From assembly GCF_020080835.1 (NCBI RefSeq), contig NC_058161.1, forward strand, positions 22,185,603 to 22,249,602: DNA of 64,000 nucleotides. The letters run 5' to 3'. This DNA is from Cotesia glomerata (lineage: Eukaryota > Arthropoda > Insecta > Hymenoptera > Braconidae). Made by a program: the position numbers and the translations under genes. The notes beneath the pieces are model-generated. The model did not search any database and had not been told where the DNA came from. It saw only the letters and a list, made by a program, of their open reading frames with translations. Shown in pieces: positions 51,876 to 64,000 of the stretch (positions are counted from its first letter, which is position 1; every line of letters starts with the position of its first letter).

Positions 51876-52416
51876 TGTAACTCGTGCATAGGTTTTTTTT
51901 TTCTCTTCACTTTAACCTTTACTTGAAAGGAAGATGTGTTATGAATTTGATATATTTAAGATAATCAAAGTATTGAAAATCAGTATACACTAATACATCT
52001 CTTACTCGCTTACTCCCTACTCTCGCTTTAGCCCTACTCTTACTCTCGTAAGAAGTATCTAATGCTGCGCTCGAAGTTTCCCACTCTCCCTCCTCCGATC
52101 TTAACCGTTCTCCCTCTCTCAACGAAATATATTACACCTTTATGCCCCTAAAATTATTATCAATGCAACCCATTTGAGAAACTTAATGCCCGGGAGCGCA
52201 AAAGAATTTAAGACCGACGAACCAAATGCCATAACCCAAGGTATCCAATAGGAAGCCACTGCTATATAAGATTGGACTGACAAGCATGCGCATAGTACTG
52301 ACAACTATCTGAGACAAATAAATCTCGGATGGCACTGAGTGCCATCTCGGATTGAACTGAGTTCAACGAAGATTGTACCTACTGCAATCTACATAGTAGT
52401 AAGTACCATCTGTAAA
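51876..52416 (+). other. Pyrimidine-rich stretch and possible solo LTR
   Basis: The stretch 51995-52115 is CTC/CTT-rich. The stretch 52190-52400 has CTATATAAG at 52242 and an AATAAA about 70 bp on. It also has small inverted words (CTCGGATGGCACTGAGTGCC and then ATCTCGG). TATA box plus close poly(A) signal is LTR-like, but no ends or partner were found. Confidence 0.25.
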
Positions 52417-53361
<945 letters not shown>

Positions 53362-53677
53362 TTTTTTTATCCGAGATGAAAACCAGTTAAATCTTGTTTA
53401 TTCCGTGTACTCTACATGATGTTACAACATTTTTAAAAGTATTCTGGCCCAATTTTAAATATTGAAAACAAGTAAATTCCAAAAACATCATGAATTTCAA
53501 CTATCGACAAACGAAATTTACATTGTATGATTTACAAAATAACATGTGAGTTTTAGATCTACTTTGTAAGACTTAAGGAAGTATGATACAGGAAAATTAC
53601 ACTCTAAATATCAATAAATCAATTAAAATGAATGATAGAATTATAATGGTTGACGATTATTTTGTAGAAATACTCAC
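53362..53677. other. AT-rich stretch, nothing recognised
   Basis: No coding frame or repeat is seen ahead of the candidate exon. Confidence 0.5.
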
Positions 53678-53757
53678 TTGTAGAATGTGTGTTCCTTGAT
53701 GTTGTTCGAACATGTCTTCAGCAAAAGGTGTTGATGTCAATCTTGCTCTTTTAGTAC
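53678..53757 (-). CDS. Candidate 80-nt internal exon
   Basis: On the minus strand, TTTTTTTGTTTAG precedes GTACTAAAAGAGC, and AA|GTGAGT follows at the far end, both good splice sites. One frame is open across it: TKRARLTSTPFAEDMFEQHQ and then GTHILQ. No neighbouring exon was identified within the repeat-rich surroundings, so this may be an exon of a gene outside the window or chance. Confidence 0.3.
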
Positions 53758-54587
53758 CTAAACAAAAAAATTCATTCATATTTGATGACAATTTTTATTG
53801 TCTATTTTTTTCAGTTGTTCGGTCTGTAGACCAATTTATCAACTTCTCAAAAATTCAAGGTATTCACCAATTTCAAAGGGTTATTTGCTTCGGTTGATTT
53901 TGCAAAATTCAAGCTTGAATCAGATCTGAACGTTGGAAGCTCCTCGAAAAATAATCTGACAATTTTTCAAGTATTTCAAACTTTGTTGAAAATTTTCAAT
54001 TGCTAAATGTTACAATTAAATCTATCGTTTTTTATAGGACTTGCAGCATTTGACGCAGTTTTTCAAGCACAAAAAAATTATTTATTAAGTACCAAATGAA
54101 TCGACGTAAAATTTTGAAGTTATGTTGTATAAACACTCCGGAATTTTTTAAAATCAAATATCTTGAACGAATAGACCCATCTCCGGCAATCAACGAGGTT
54201 ATTTAAGCACAAAAAGATTTTTTTATAACTGGCTAAATAATCCAAGAAAAAACTTTGTTTCAAAAGTTATATCAGAAAAATTTTTTTTTCAAATTTTTCG
54301 ACAATGATTTTTCTTGAACGAATTGATTGATTTTGATGCGGTTTGCTGCAATGAATGTTGTTTTTTGAGATTCAGAGTTAATTGTTTTTTAGAATTGATC
54401 GATACACTAGTTTAAAAGTTATTCAAAAAAAACATTATTTTAAAAAGGTTACTTTCGAGATTCCTCAAAATTCATCAAACCGAAGTAATTCAAATTTACA
54501 TGAAATCTATTGGCAAAAAAACACTCCATTGAATGCCATGAACCATGTTTTGATCGGTCTACACCGTCTAAAAGTTATAAGGAGTTT

Positions 54588-54620
<33 letters not shown>

Positions 54621-54640
54621 CAAAAGTAAATTATATAAAA
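53758..54640 (-). repeat. Ancient diverged GAGCTC-type repeat
   Basis: The order of motifs matches the antisense GAGCTC repeat at low identity: GACGCAGTTTTTCAAGC, GAACGAATTGATTGATTTTG, AGTTATTCAAAAAAAAC, TCTAAAAGTTATAAGGAG and finally (CA)n at 54588-54622. Confidence 0.6.
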
Positions 54641-55400
54641 TCACATGATATGTTTATTAGGTGCAGCTTTACAAACAATGTTGGACAATTAAAACACCAC
54701 CAAATTTTCATGATGAGCTCTATATTTCTTAATGAAAATTGGTATAATTCTAAGAAACTTAACAATTTCTATGTTGAAGGTCTTAAAGCTTCAGTAGTTG
54801 TGAATGTTTTTGAAAATCTATGTGAATCTACTGATCTGGGCGTTTTACAAATGAATTAGTTTTCTTCACGGAAAAAAAATTCTACGAAATTTTTCGATAA
54901 AGCAATCGTAGTGCTGGACTATACTTATATGAACGGTAACTTTCAAATATGTTATACGAAAATTTCCAGTACTGCCTCAGGATCTTTCCAATAGAAGTAA
55001 AAAATTTTACAATAGTTGAATTGGAATATTTTACAATTAGTGTAAGTGATGGCCGTGCATAGCGCTGTACTCCGAGTTTAAGTAAATGCTGAAGGATGTC
55101 AATAGTAGTTTATCCAACCTCCTTCTACCTTCTGCCTCCCTAAAATTTCTTTTAAAAGAACCGACTGTCAATTTTTACTATAGTTGAATTGTAGAGTTCA
55201 CTAACACATCTTGTATGATTTGCTCTGTAGTATTTGTCTTTTTAAGTCTCCTTCTAGTCTTATCTTTTGGATAAAATTTACAATAGTAGATCGTTAAAAT
55301 TATTTAATGACAAGTATAGTCCACCCTTACTATTTTATTCAATAAAAATTACGATAGTAAAATAGTAAAAATTCTTTCAATTTCCTTTCTACGTAAATCT
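54641..55400 (+). repeat. ACTATTGTAAAA-word element, left copy
   Basis: From about 54860 (TTCACGGAAAAAAAATTC), words such as TTTTACAATAGTTGAAT and ATAGTCCA recur in both orientations. The segment CTTTCCAATAGAAGTAA returns inverted at about 59890. The 69-aa frame at 54650-54859 is not recognised. Confidence 0.55.
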
Positions 55401-56920
55401 ATGGATCGTTTTACAATTAGAGAAATTAAAAATGCATTTATAAATTATGATAATACGGTGGTGGATAAAGCAGGTATTTCGGATATCAAGTAAGGCTATA
55501 TAGGTAGGGATACAGTAGAATAGTTAATATCACGTGGTATAGTCGCGTTATAGGGAAGGGGTATCGACCCGAGCGATCGCCGTTGATCCCGTAAACAGAT
55601 CACTTCGTGTTTCAGCCTTCGCTGAGTACAGTTGCATGCTTCAGTATACAGTGGAGAGTTGTTAGCGACATTTACTTTTCAGCCATCTTGGATACAGTTT
55701 TGTTGCACTCAAGGCTTCGTTTATGCTACAGCTATTATTATCGTCTTAGAATTTTATATTTAAGCTACAGTATTTTTGGGAAGAGTTAGTTCAGAGTCAA
55801 TTAGGTAGAGGGTTAAAGTAAAGTGTGAATTGAGTTGGCGTCTCGAGCTTGTGGACGAGTCTGCGTTACCTTGAATCGGGACCTTGGAATCACCCGGCCT
55901 CGCAATTGCTAGGAATCTAGCCCTCTGAGATTCCCGGTGAATTATAAAAGTCTGACTGTAATGTCAGCGCTTCAGTATATGGGATTTGGCTGAGGCTCTG
56001 GAACCGGTATGTTGTTTATGGCATTTTTAATTTTTGGTTGGCTACGACGAGGATTGACCAATCTCGTCGGGAGTCAGCACTTGGTCAGAGTACGGTACGG
56101 GTGGCAAGCCACCGAGGGCAGCTGACCATTTTAGTGGTGGAAGCCAATAGTCATTTTTGAGTATTTTTGAGTTTTTGTGTATAGTTCCATCCAAAGCCAA
56201 TCCTAAGAGAAATAATCACCAAGGGATATCCTTGCTCGAGGAACGGTTTGTTAAAGGTATGTTCTAGTTTTTATGTTCGTTTTATTATGGGTTAATTTTG
56301 AGTACGTTTTAGGTAAGGTTATAGAGTCAGTTTAGTTTGGGATATGTTCTGTTTGGGGTTTTTATTAAGTATTTTGGGTTTGTAAAGGTCATGAGGGTGA
56401 TTAAGTTTCATTACTGGTATTATTTTAAATTATAGTTTTGAGTTATCACGCTACATTGAGGTTATAGTTAATTATTATTTTGTCTGTAACTCATTTATTT
56501 ATTTTTCTGTAATATTTATGATTTTGTATCGAGTCCAGTTTATTATTTTGTTAGTAAACTTTGTTAATAAATCAAAAATCAATCACACATATCAGTGTCT
56601 CAATAATCACATAAATTCTTATCTGCATTCGAATCCCTCCCTCTCCCCACAAACCAGCACACTCAGCGACACCGAGGTATACCTGCCTCTTCGCTTTAGC
56701 TACCAGTCTTATGCTATAGATTTTATTGAGTTTTGGACTATTTTACGTTCAGAGTTATATTTATTGAGTTTTGTTAATTTCTCGTTGTTTAAAATTATCT
56801 GGTGCCTTGTGTTTTAGACTAGACTGGAAGCGAAAGTGAGAAACAGAAGTATAGCCGACATGGGCGATCTACTACGCAGTAGCGGATCTGCTCAATGTAA
56901 AAATTACGGTTATAGTATAT
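55401..56920. other. GC-richer single-copy-like DNA, no gene recognised
   Basis: From 55440 to 56280 the sequence is less AT-rich and not repeated elsewhere in the window. It has no long frame and no LTR pair. It could be a retroelement leader, a non-coding transcript or promoter DNA. From 56280 to 56920 it becomes T-rich with short meaningless frames, including a 99-codon frame at 56518. Confidence 0.3.
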
Positions 56921-56967
56921 ATGTATGTATGTATGTATGTATGCATGTGTGTGCGCGCGCGCGCGCG

Positions 56968-57021
<54 letters not shown>

Positions 57022-57695
57022 AAAGTATGTGAACCGCGTATAACTTTTGAACGGCTCGTTCGATTTTATCGTGGTTGATGCCATTTGAAAGAGCTTGGCC
57101 AAACTTAGATTTCGAGTATAATTTGGACTGATTCGGATAGTTAGATTTTGAGAAATCTTAAAAAAACTAAGAAAAAAAATTTTTTCAAATGTGGTTTTTT
57201 TTTTTAATAACCTTTAAACGGATCTACCAATCGATTCCAAAAACTAATCAGCTCTAGACAATAAAAAACCACGTCGATTGCCTCCAAGCTAGTAAAAATC
57301 GGTTGATTCGTTCGAGAGATACCGTGAACGAAAGATAACCGAAAAAAGTGTTTTTTCGGAATCACTCCGAAATTTTTGATTCGATCAATTAAAACCTGAA
57401 AATTCTTCATGAGGCTGATAAAACTGCGTTAAATACTTCCAACCGCGTGAAAATCGGTTGGTCCATTCAAAAGTTATTGCGGTTTGAAAATTCCAATAAC
57501 AGTGTTCCATGAAACTTTTATCAGACTTTCGAGCTCAAATGCATAGAAATGCTATCTCTTTGAGCTCAGCGAGCTCAAAATATCACATAAATTATATTTT
57601 GAGCTTAAAAACGTCATAAGTACAATTTTAAGCGCCCAGGTATGGAATTAGCGGGAAGTTGCAGGGATGGCCTTTAGGGTGAACCGTTTTACTAA
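56921..57695 (+). repeat. GAGCTC repeat copy H, lacking the 5' end
   Basis: The copy starts in (TATG)n/(GC)n/(TG)n at 56921-57018 and runs through the full 3' part (AGCGGGAAGTTGCAGGG, ACTAA at 57695). The first ~150 bp of the consensus are missing. Confidence 0.85.
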
Positions 57696-57724
57696 TTTTT
57701 TTATTATTATTTGCGGTAGAAGTA

Positions 57725-58013
57725 CACTGAGAAAAAAATCATTTTGTTAAGAAAATTTTCTTGATACAAGAATTCATGTTCTCGAAAATTTTCAAGAATA
57801 TATATTCTTAGCTCAAAAGCTTGTTAAATTGAATGAAATAGTTTTTACTCAATTTAAATAAAGCTATTCTCTTGTTTATCTATTATCCAAAGATAAATAT
57901 TGGCGCTCTTCTCTTCAAAAATTAACAATTTATAATAATAAAATATTTGATCGCCCGCAAATTTCTTGAACCAAGAAATTGTTAATTGAGTAAAATTATT
58001 TTTTTTCTCAGTG
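57725..58013. mobile_element. TA-flanked MITE with CACTGAGAAAAAAAT ends
   Basis: The 289-bp element has ends CACTGAGAAAAAAAT/ATTTTTTTTCTCAGTG and TA on each side (57723-57724, 58014-58015), as in Tc1/mariner MITEs. Inside, TTCTTGA/TCAAGAA words recur in both orientations. Confidence 0.75.
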
Positions 58014-58035
58014 TATTCAAAATTTTAGTTTAACC

Positions 58036-58128
58036 GGCGACGTTAGCCGAGTGGTCAAAGGCGCTCGGCCTATAGAGCACTCGAATTAACTTACTGGCCA
58101 GGTGTAAGTTCGAATCCCAAGCTAGACC
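58036..58128 (+). ncRNA. tRNA-like sequence, class II type
   Basis: TTAGCCGAGTGGTCAAAGGC is a strong A-box region as in tRNA-Leu/Ser. AAGTTCGAATCCC is a good B box, with a long segment between. No clean anticodon stem is visible, so it is probably a tRNA pseudogene or SINE head. Confidence 0.5.
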
Positions 58129-58479
58129 TAGAAATCAGCGTGGCTGAGATTTTTTGAGATTTGTTTATTAAAATTTTGATTAAATATATGTTAATAAACA
58201 AACAATTTTAAGATGTTTTACTGTTTTGAAAATATGGATATTGATCAATTAATTCTGAAAATTTCATTGAGTTATCATCAATGGTTTTTTTGTAATGGAT
58301 TTTTCGATTAAAAGTAGGCAAAATTTTTATTGCAAAAAAAAATATTGTTGAAATAAGTATTTTTAAAAACCATTTTCGGGTTCAATTGTTGATGGTATCT
58401 TCTTCCTGAAGAAATTTATAAACCTAAATTCTATGAACAAGTGAAAAATAGGGCGTCCATTTGAGGTGATCTTGCTCAT
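58129..58479. other. AT-rich stretch, nothing recognised
   Basis: No gene or clear repeat was seen. Confidence 0.5.
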
Positions 58480-58770
58480 ACAGTATGAGCAAGATCCCGT
58501 AAGATGGACGGTGGTGTTATTACTCGGTAGGTCTTATTAAGTGACTGAATGGTAATTACGGACAATGTCTCGGATAGCTTAACTGGTAGAGCCTTTGGCG
58601 CGTAACCAAACGATCCGGGTTCGAGTCCCGGTCTGGGCTGTCTGAATTATTTTTTCGGTTACCGAAAAATTCCTACTGAGTAAGGTCCCCCCTCTCCCCT
58701 TTATCCTTTATTTCCCCAGTTCCCAAATTTGTCTTTAATGACAAATTTAGCTATAAATTATGGCTCAAAT
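58480..58770 (+). mobile_element. Miniature element with tRNA-like core, copy 3, and flanks
   Basis: The element 58520-58683 is nearly identical to 51602-51765, including the anticodon-loop CGCGTAA and the CGGTTACCG hairpin. Before it is a perfect hairpin GATCTTGCTCATA-CAG-TATGAGCAAGATC, then CCGTAAGATGGACGG. After it is the CCCAGTTCCCAAATTTGTCT line seen around copy 2. Confidence 0.78.
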
Positions 58771-59769
58771 TATAAGTCATACTTGACTACAAAACTAATT
58801 TTCCAAGCTATTATTTAAGAATGGATTTGAATATTTTCAATTCTCACCCACTTATGCATGACTCATGATGCGAAGGATCAGAGAGTATTTTACGATCAAA
58901 AAATTTGTTTTGCTTCGGTTTTGTAACTATTTAATTAATTATACGATTGGTAATCCAAGTAGTCTCATTAATTTGTGCATCACACAGAAAATTAACTATT
59001 TTTTTTCTATTTATCGAACGAATGACCATCATGAGTCATTCACTTTTGAATTTGCCAAACTTTTTTGGAATTTTTTCTCTAAATATCCGCGATTTTTCAG
59101 AATTTAAAACTATTTTTGAAAGTTTTCAGCTCAAAAAAATATAATCAATGCATATCAATGGTGTAAATTATCCCAAGTACGTTATATTAAGATATTATTA
59201 AGAATTCAGTTAAGTTTTCACCATCAATCGACTAATTAGAGTATTTTGGATGATTTATACATCGATTGGGATACATGATAATTTATTGAGCTAAAAATTT
59301 TACAAATCATTTATAAATTATCAAAGAAAAGCTGATTTTTAAAAAATTGTTGAATAGTTGGTTAAAAATTGAAGATATTCGAATCCTCACTCAAATAAAA
59401 CCTTGAATATTTTTGTGATCTAGTATATAAATTTAAAAAAAAAAATCAAAAATGTCGCTCCTTAGAAAAATTCGAAATTTGAGTTTAAATTTGGAAATCG
59501 AAATTGAAAAGACAAAAATTCAATTTTGTCATAATTTTTTCTGAAAACTACATTTCGAGATGAAAAAATAACTTCATACGAGATTATGATGAGTCAATCT
59601 TGAGTTGTGAATTTTTTAACCTTGACGTCCCACGACATTTTTGCAATTTTCAAAAATCTTATTTTAAAAACTTTTGAAAATTCACAGGTAAGCGTCTTTT
59701 GAAACATACTAAATTATGTAAAAAATTCAGCTAGATATGAAAATGAGATTTTCAAAGTACGGTGATTCC
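58771..59769. other. AT-rich DNA, no gene recognised
   Basis: Short frames only (up to 80 codons). No repeat unit was recognised. Confidence 0.5.
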
Positions 59770-60137
59770 ATATTCGAAGAGAAAATTAAAGGAATTTTTA
59801 CTATTTCACTATTGTAATTTTTATTGAATAAAATAGTAAAAATAAAATAATATTGCCATTCAACTATCGTAAAATTTGTTACTTCTATTGGAAAGATACA
59901 GAAGCAGCTCTGGAAATTTGAAAAATGAATACAAGATTAATATTCTTACATCTTTATTTTTATTCTCTTACTATTTACGATAGCAATATTTTATTTTTAC
60001 GAGTCGAATTTAGTACAATAATTATTTGATAAAATTATGATCGTAAGTTGTAAAATTTCGTAAATAAATTGTAAATTTTCTTTTAAAATATTTGACAATT
60101 ATAAGTAATGAAAGTGTAGTCCAGCTTTACATTAGTG
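59770..60137 (-). repeat. ACTATTGTAAAA-word element, right copy
   Basis: This is an inverted relative of 54860-55400: TTACTTCTATTGGAAAGATA, TTCAACTATCGTAAAATT, and the end AGTGTAGTCCAGC. The two copies are 4.4 kb apart in opposite orientation. Confidence 0.6.
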
Positions 60138-60199
60138 CTCTCTTAAATCGAAATAGTCACTATTTCATAGTCCAAAGTCACTATTTCGATTGAAGAGAG
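60138..60199. repeat. Hairpin
   Basis: CTCTCTTAAATCGAAATAGT pairs imperfectly with CTATTTCGATTGAAGAGAG. Confidence 0.75.
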
Positions 60200-61225
60200 T
60201 GGTATCGTGAATTTCCCCAGAAATTTTTTCATTGTATGGAATGACCCATATCGTGCTCTGAGACCATGCGAGGTTACTTTAGCCAATGAGAAAAATCTGA
60301 ACAACGGTTGACCTAGCAGGCAATCCCTGAACCTTTCCGCTATATTCGAGCTTAGAATGCTCGACATATTTTAGATTACAAAGTTTTAACTCTTCATGCT
60401 CAATAATTTGTCAATTAGCTTTGAGATATTATTAAGAAACAATTTTTTTGTTGATTTGAACGATAATATCTTTCCAACGTCAACTGATTTCGATATAGTC
60501 TACGGCATTTAATGTATTTTATCGAACACAAAATTATAACATTTTACAATAACAAGATCTGACGCAAAATTTCCAAATTATCTAAAACAAAAATTACTTT
60601 GTACTTTTTTGACAGCGATATCTCTTGAACGAATAAATCGACTTTGATACGCTTTGTGGCATCAAACGTGGCTCTTTCAGAAAAAAAGATCCACAGATTC
60701 GGTAGAATCTGGCGCCAAGTTCCGTTCAAATCTGTTGTAAACGGAGCGCCAGACTACCGACTATGTTTACTGTAAGCAGAACGGTATTTTGAGGTTGCAA
60801 AATTTTATTTAATTCTACGGTACTATTTTTTCCTAAATTGTATATTATAACAGTAATTCATACTTGATTTTACTGTTATTAACTAATTATATTCACTTAT
60901 AAGAATTAATTTACTTGAAATTATTAAATTTAATCAGCACAAACTATAGCAACGCAAAAATTTCGATCCTGACTTTTTTTCGATGGGCAAAGTGATCTGC
61001 CACAGACTAAATAATTCGAGAATGCATAGTAATCCTTCATTAGATGGGAAACTACAGTTAAAAAAAGATATTTCACAGCTTGCATCTACATCCGCCAGGG
61101 TGCGCTGGAAATATTTTTACATCAACTGTAGCTTCAAGGGGATAGTTTGCTAAAAAAATGCAGCCAACGCGAGATTTAAGTTGGTACCAATTGTAAATTT
61201 TTATTATAATTACAAAAAATACTAA
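60200..61225 (-). repeat. Ancient GAGCTC-type relic, a hairpin and AT-rich DNA
   Basis: From 60290 to 60700, weak matches to the antisense GAGCTC repeat appear in order (GGTTGACC...CCCTGAACCTTTCCGCT, GCTCGACAT, TATCTCTTGAACGAATAAAT). The hairpin at 60700-60759 is GGTAGAATCTGGCGCC/GGAGCGCCAGACTACC. The rest to 61225 shows no gene. Confidence 0.5.
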
Positions 61226-61748
61226 AATCCGAGCAAGAACAGTTTCACTGTAAAAAAAATCGCGCCAAGTCCACGTTCATAAGACCATTAGGAAAAAAAA
61301 AATTTTTTTTTTCTTTGCAAAAAGATATAAAATAAAAAAATTAAAAAATCCAAGTAACCGATATGATTGTTTATGATTTTCGGAAATTAAAAAAAAATTT
61401 TTTGTAAATTTAAAAATTAAAAAAAAATTTAGAACGTACTTGGTGTGCGTTATTGTGTATTTCAGATTTTTTAAAGTCCTAGTAAATAGATTTCACGAAT
61501 TTCATTAAAAGTAAAATATTTTGCAACCACGCACACTAAATACGTTCCAAAATTTTTTTTTAATTTTTAAATTTACAACAAAATTTTTTTTAATTTTCAA
61601 AAATCATAAACAATCATATCAGTTACTTGGATTTTTTAATTTTTTCATTTTATATCTTTTTGTAAAGAAAAAAAATTTTTTTTTTCCTAACAGTCTTATG
61701 AACGTGGACGGCGCGATTTTTTACAGTGAAACTGTTTTTGTTCGGATT
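61226..61748. repeat. Long inverted repeat, about 222-bp arms
   Basis: The arm 61226-61450 (AATCCGAGCAAGAACAGTTT at its outer end) is complementary to 61529-61748, around a 78-nt loop. Inner edges are GTGTGCGT/ACGCACAC. A few mismatches and A/T-run differences occur. No tRNA-like unit or ORF of note is inside. Confidence 0.9.
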
Positions 61749-61972
61749 ACTCAGTACCTCGACACGATTGGATAAAAAATTTTGAAGTTATGTGAAAGAA
61801 CATTTTTGCATACCTTAAGTGCGAAGCGCGTATCTGGGCAAAAATTGAATAGATCGACTTAGATTTATAGATCGTATGCTAACAGTAAATTTATGTATCA
61901 AATTTAGACTTGAGTTGCAATTTTTTTGTTATAAAAATATAATACTCATACTTTCATGGTAATTAACTACTC
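61749..61972. other. AT-rich spacer
   Basis: Nothing recognised. Confidence 0.5.
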
Positions 61973-62849
61973 TTTTTAACTTCCCGCTAAGAAAATCGAA
62001 GATTTTCAAAATTCGGGAAGTTATTAGTTTTACCCCGTTTTCCGAAAATCGAGTTTTCATCAGATCTCGACGTTTTGAGGTCCTAGGAAGCTTCCCTGAA
62101 TGTTTTCGCGATGATGTCCGTGTGTCTGTATGTATGTATGTATGTATGTATGTATGTGTATGTATGTATGTGTATGTATGTATGTGTATGTATGTATGTG
62201 TGTATGTAACCCTTTTTTAACTTTTGAACAGCTTGACCGATTTCATCGCGGTTGGAGCCATTCGAGAGGGTTTGACCAAACTTAAATTTTGAATACACTT
62301 TGGACCGATTCGGACCAGTAGATTTGGAGAAATATTAGAAAAAAACTACAAAAATAATTTTTTTGAAATGTGGTTTTTTTGGAATTACTTTTAAATGGCT
62401 CGACCGATAAATTCCAAAATCTAATCAGCTCTTAAGATTGAAAATCCACGTCAATCACTGCAAGCCCGGTTAAAATCGGTTGATTCGTTCGTGAGTTATC
62501 GTTGTCGAAAGAAAACCGAAAAAAGTGTTTTTTCGGAATTACTTCGAAATTCCTGGCTCGATCGATTTAAACTTGAAGATTCATTGTGGGTCTTTGAAAA
62601 CTGCGTCGAATGCCGCTAATCGCGTAAAAATCGGTTTATTCATTTAAAAGTCATTGCCGTTTGAAAATTTAAAAAATTGTGTTTTATTAAACTGCTATTA
62701 CAGTTTTGAGCTCGAAGAGCTCAAAATGACACAAAAATTATATTTGTGAGCTCGAAGAGCTCAAAAATGTAATGTGTAATTTTGAGCGCTTAAGTACAAA
62801 ATGAGCGGGAAGTTGCAGGGATAGCCTTTAAGGTCAACCGTCGTCCTAA
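61973..62849 (+). repeat. GAGCTC repeat copy I, complete
   Basis: TTTTTAACTTCCCGCTAAG to CCTAA. The microsatellite here is (TATG)n (62127-62206) rather than pure (TG)n, and it holds no LINE. GAGCTC boxes are at 62708 and 62749. Confidence 0.92.
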
Positions 62850-63518
62850 TTTTTTTTTTACTCCGTCTCTCGGTCCACACTGACTCTTCTGTTTTTTTCT
62901 GAATAACAGACTTAGACTCAATCAAACTCACACGGTCCAGATCCTGGTTAATCCGGTAAAGTCTATTGGGATAAGTTAAACTGAGTTTACATCTCCCTTC
63001 ACAATCTTGAATTGACCCCTCACCTTCTTCCCTATAATTTTCTATGGCTCCCTTTTCTTCTGATTATCTTTTTCGTTTGGCCAAATAAGTTTATTCGTAT
63101 ATTTTAACTTATTTTAGTAATAATCTTGTTTAATCTTATCTTGAATATTTCACTAAATAGCTTGATGAATCTGTTGTTCCTTGATGATTAGATAGAACTA
63201 CTATTTCTCACCCTCTGGCGATATTTCTTCATAAATATAAATTCCATAATACTTATAAATATTTAATAACACATTGAATTCTGATCATTGCAAGAAATTT
63301 AGAGCTTTGAACGGAAAATTTAGTTATTGTATTCATTAGCTTATGTCATTATTTTATTTCATATATTTATAATATCATGTTATTATATTATATTATTTTA
63401 TGTAAAATATATAACTCAAATGTTACTCATGCTAACATTTCAGCACGTGTTATGGAAAAAATTGCTATTATCTTCTTTAAAAGCAATTTATAAAACTTAG
63501 ACCAAAATTTGAAGTCAG
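62850..63518. other. AT-rich spacer, nothing recognised
   Basis: No gene, tRNA-like unit or repeat copy was recognised. Confidence 0.5.
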
Positions 63519-63951
63519 GGCTCTTCGAGCTCAAAAGTCTGATAGAAGTTAGATAAAACACTATTTTTTGAATTTTCAAACTGCAATCACTTTTAAATGA
63601 ATGAACCGATTTTCACGCGGTTGGCGGCATTTGACGCAGTTTTTTAAGCGTCACTAAAAATCTTTAAGTTTAAATTAATCGAAGTAGTAATTTCGGAGTG
63701 ACTCCGAAAAAACGGTTTTTTTTTGTTTTCTTTCGTTCACGATATCTCTCGAATGAATTTACCGATTTTCACCGGACTGGCAGCAATTGACGTGGTTTTT
63801 TGAGGTCAAGAGCTGATTAGTTTTTAGAGTTGATCAATAATACCGCTCAAAAGTTATTGCAAAAAAACCACATTGAAAAAAGATTTTTTACTTGGTTTTT
63901 TTTAGATTTCTCAAAATCTATCAGTCCGAACCGGTTCAAATTCGCACGCAC

Positions 63952-64000
<49 letters not shown>
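63519..64000 (-). repeat. GAGCTC repeat copy J, cut by the window end
   Basis: This antisense copy runs from the CTTCGAGCTC box to the (CA)n tract at 63946-64000, where the window stops. Whether a LINE follows the tract cannot be seen. Confidence 0.88.

Noticed and set aside
55401..56280. Intact LTR retroelement leader
   Set aside because: GC content and motifs are suggestive, but there is no second LTR, primer site match or coding region nearby.

Overview
This window is repeat-dominated, AT-rich eukaryotic DNA. Non-LTR retrotransposons, a BEL/Pao LTR element, a Helitron, TTAA- and long-TIR DNA transposons, a decayed Polinton/adintovirus and pol III-type tRNA-like units point to an insect. 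The element mix would fit a hymenopteran such as a parasitoid wasp, but that is inference. No single-copy host gene could be identified with confidence.

Layout. 1-13.4 kb: a dispersed repeat (here called the GAGCTC repeat) whose internal (CA)n tract holds two tandem R1-clade LINEs of the (AC)n-targeting kind. The first has an intact 997-aa ORF2. The second is split by a 3.1-kb TTAA-flanked DNA transposon with an intact 579-aa transposase. 13.4-16.3 kb: AT-rich DNA, a cluster of TACGCCC words, and a 600-bp hairpin carrying tRNA-like arms. 16.3-22.6 kb: a degenerate BEL/Pao element with its RT core lost. 22.6-26.9 kb: a 122-bp tandem repeat, another GAGCTC copy, a GATC-word element and tRNA-like units. 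26.9-32.5 kb: an inactivated, internally deleted Polinton/adintovirus (capsid proteins, protease, basic core protein, PLA2-like protein, packaging ATPase, 5' part of the polymerase ORF). 33.5-35.5 kb: a Helitron deletion derivative with both ends intact.

36-40 kb: a GAGCTC repeat, then an unrecognised acidic and Q/H-repeat coding unit between a T-rich and an A-rich arm. 40.8-44.3 kb: a transposon with 459-bp inverted termini around an intron-containing, recently broken transposase. 45-48.4 kb: a small possible OB-fold gene, a minisatellite repeat, a 101-bp satellite (about 12.6 units) and a long hairpin. 48.7-50.8 kb: a third LINE copy, minus strand, again at a (TG)n tract of a GAGCTC repeat. 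51-64 kb: mostly short inverted-repeat elements, some with a tRNA-like core, and further GAGCTC copies.

How it works together: the content is mobile DNA nested in mobile DNA. GAGCTC repeats supply microsatellites, LINEs land in the microsatellites, and a DNA transposon lands in a LINE. The intact coding regions are LINE copy 1 ORF2, the TTAA transposase and the small PLA2-like ORF of the dead Polinton.
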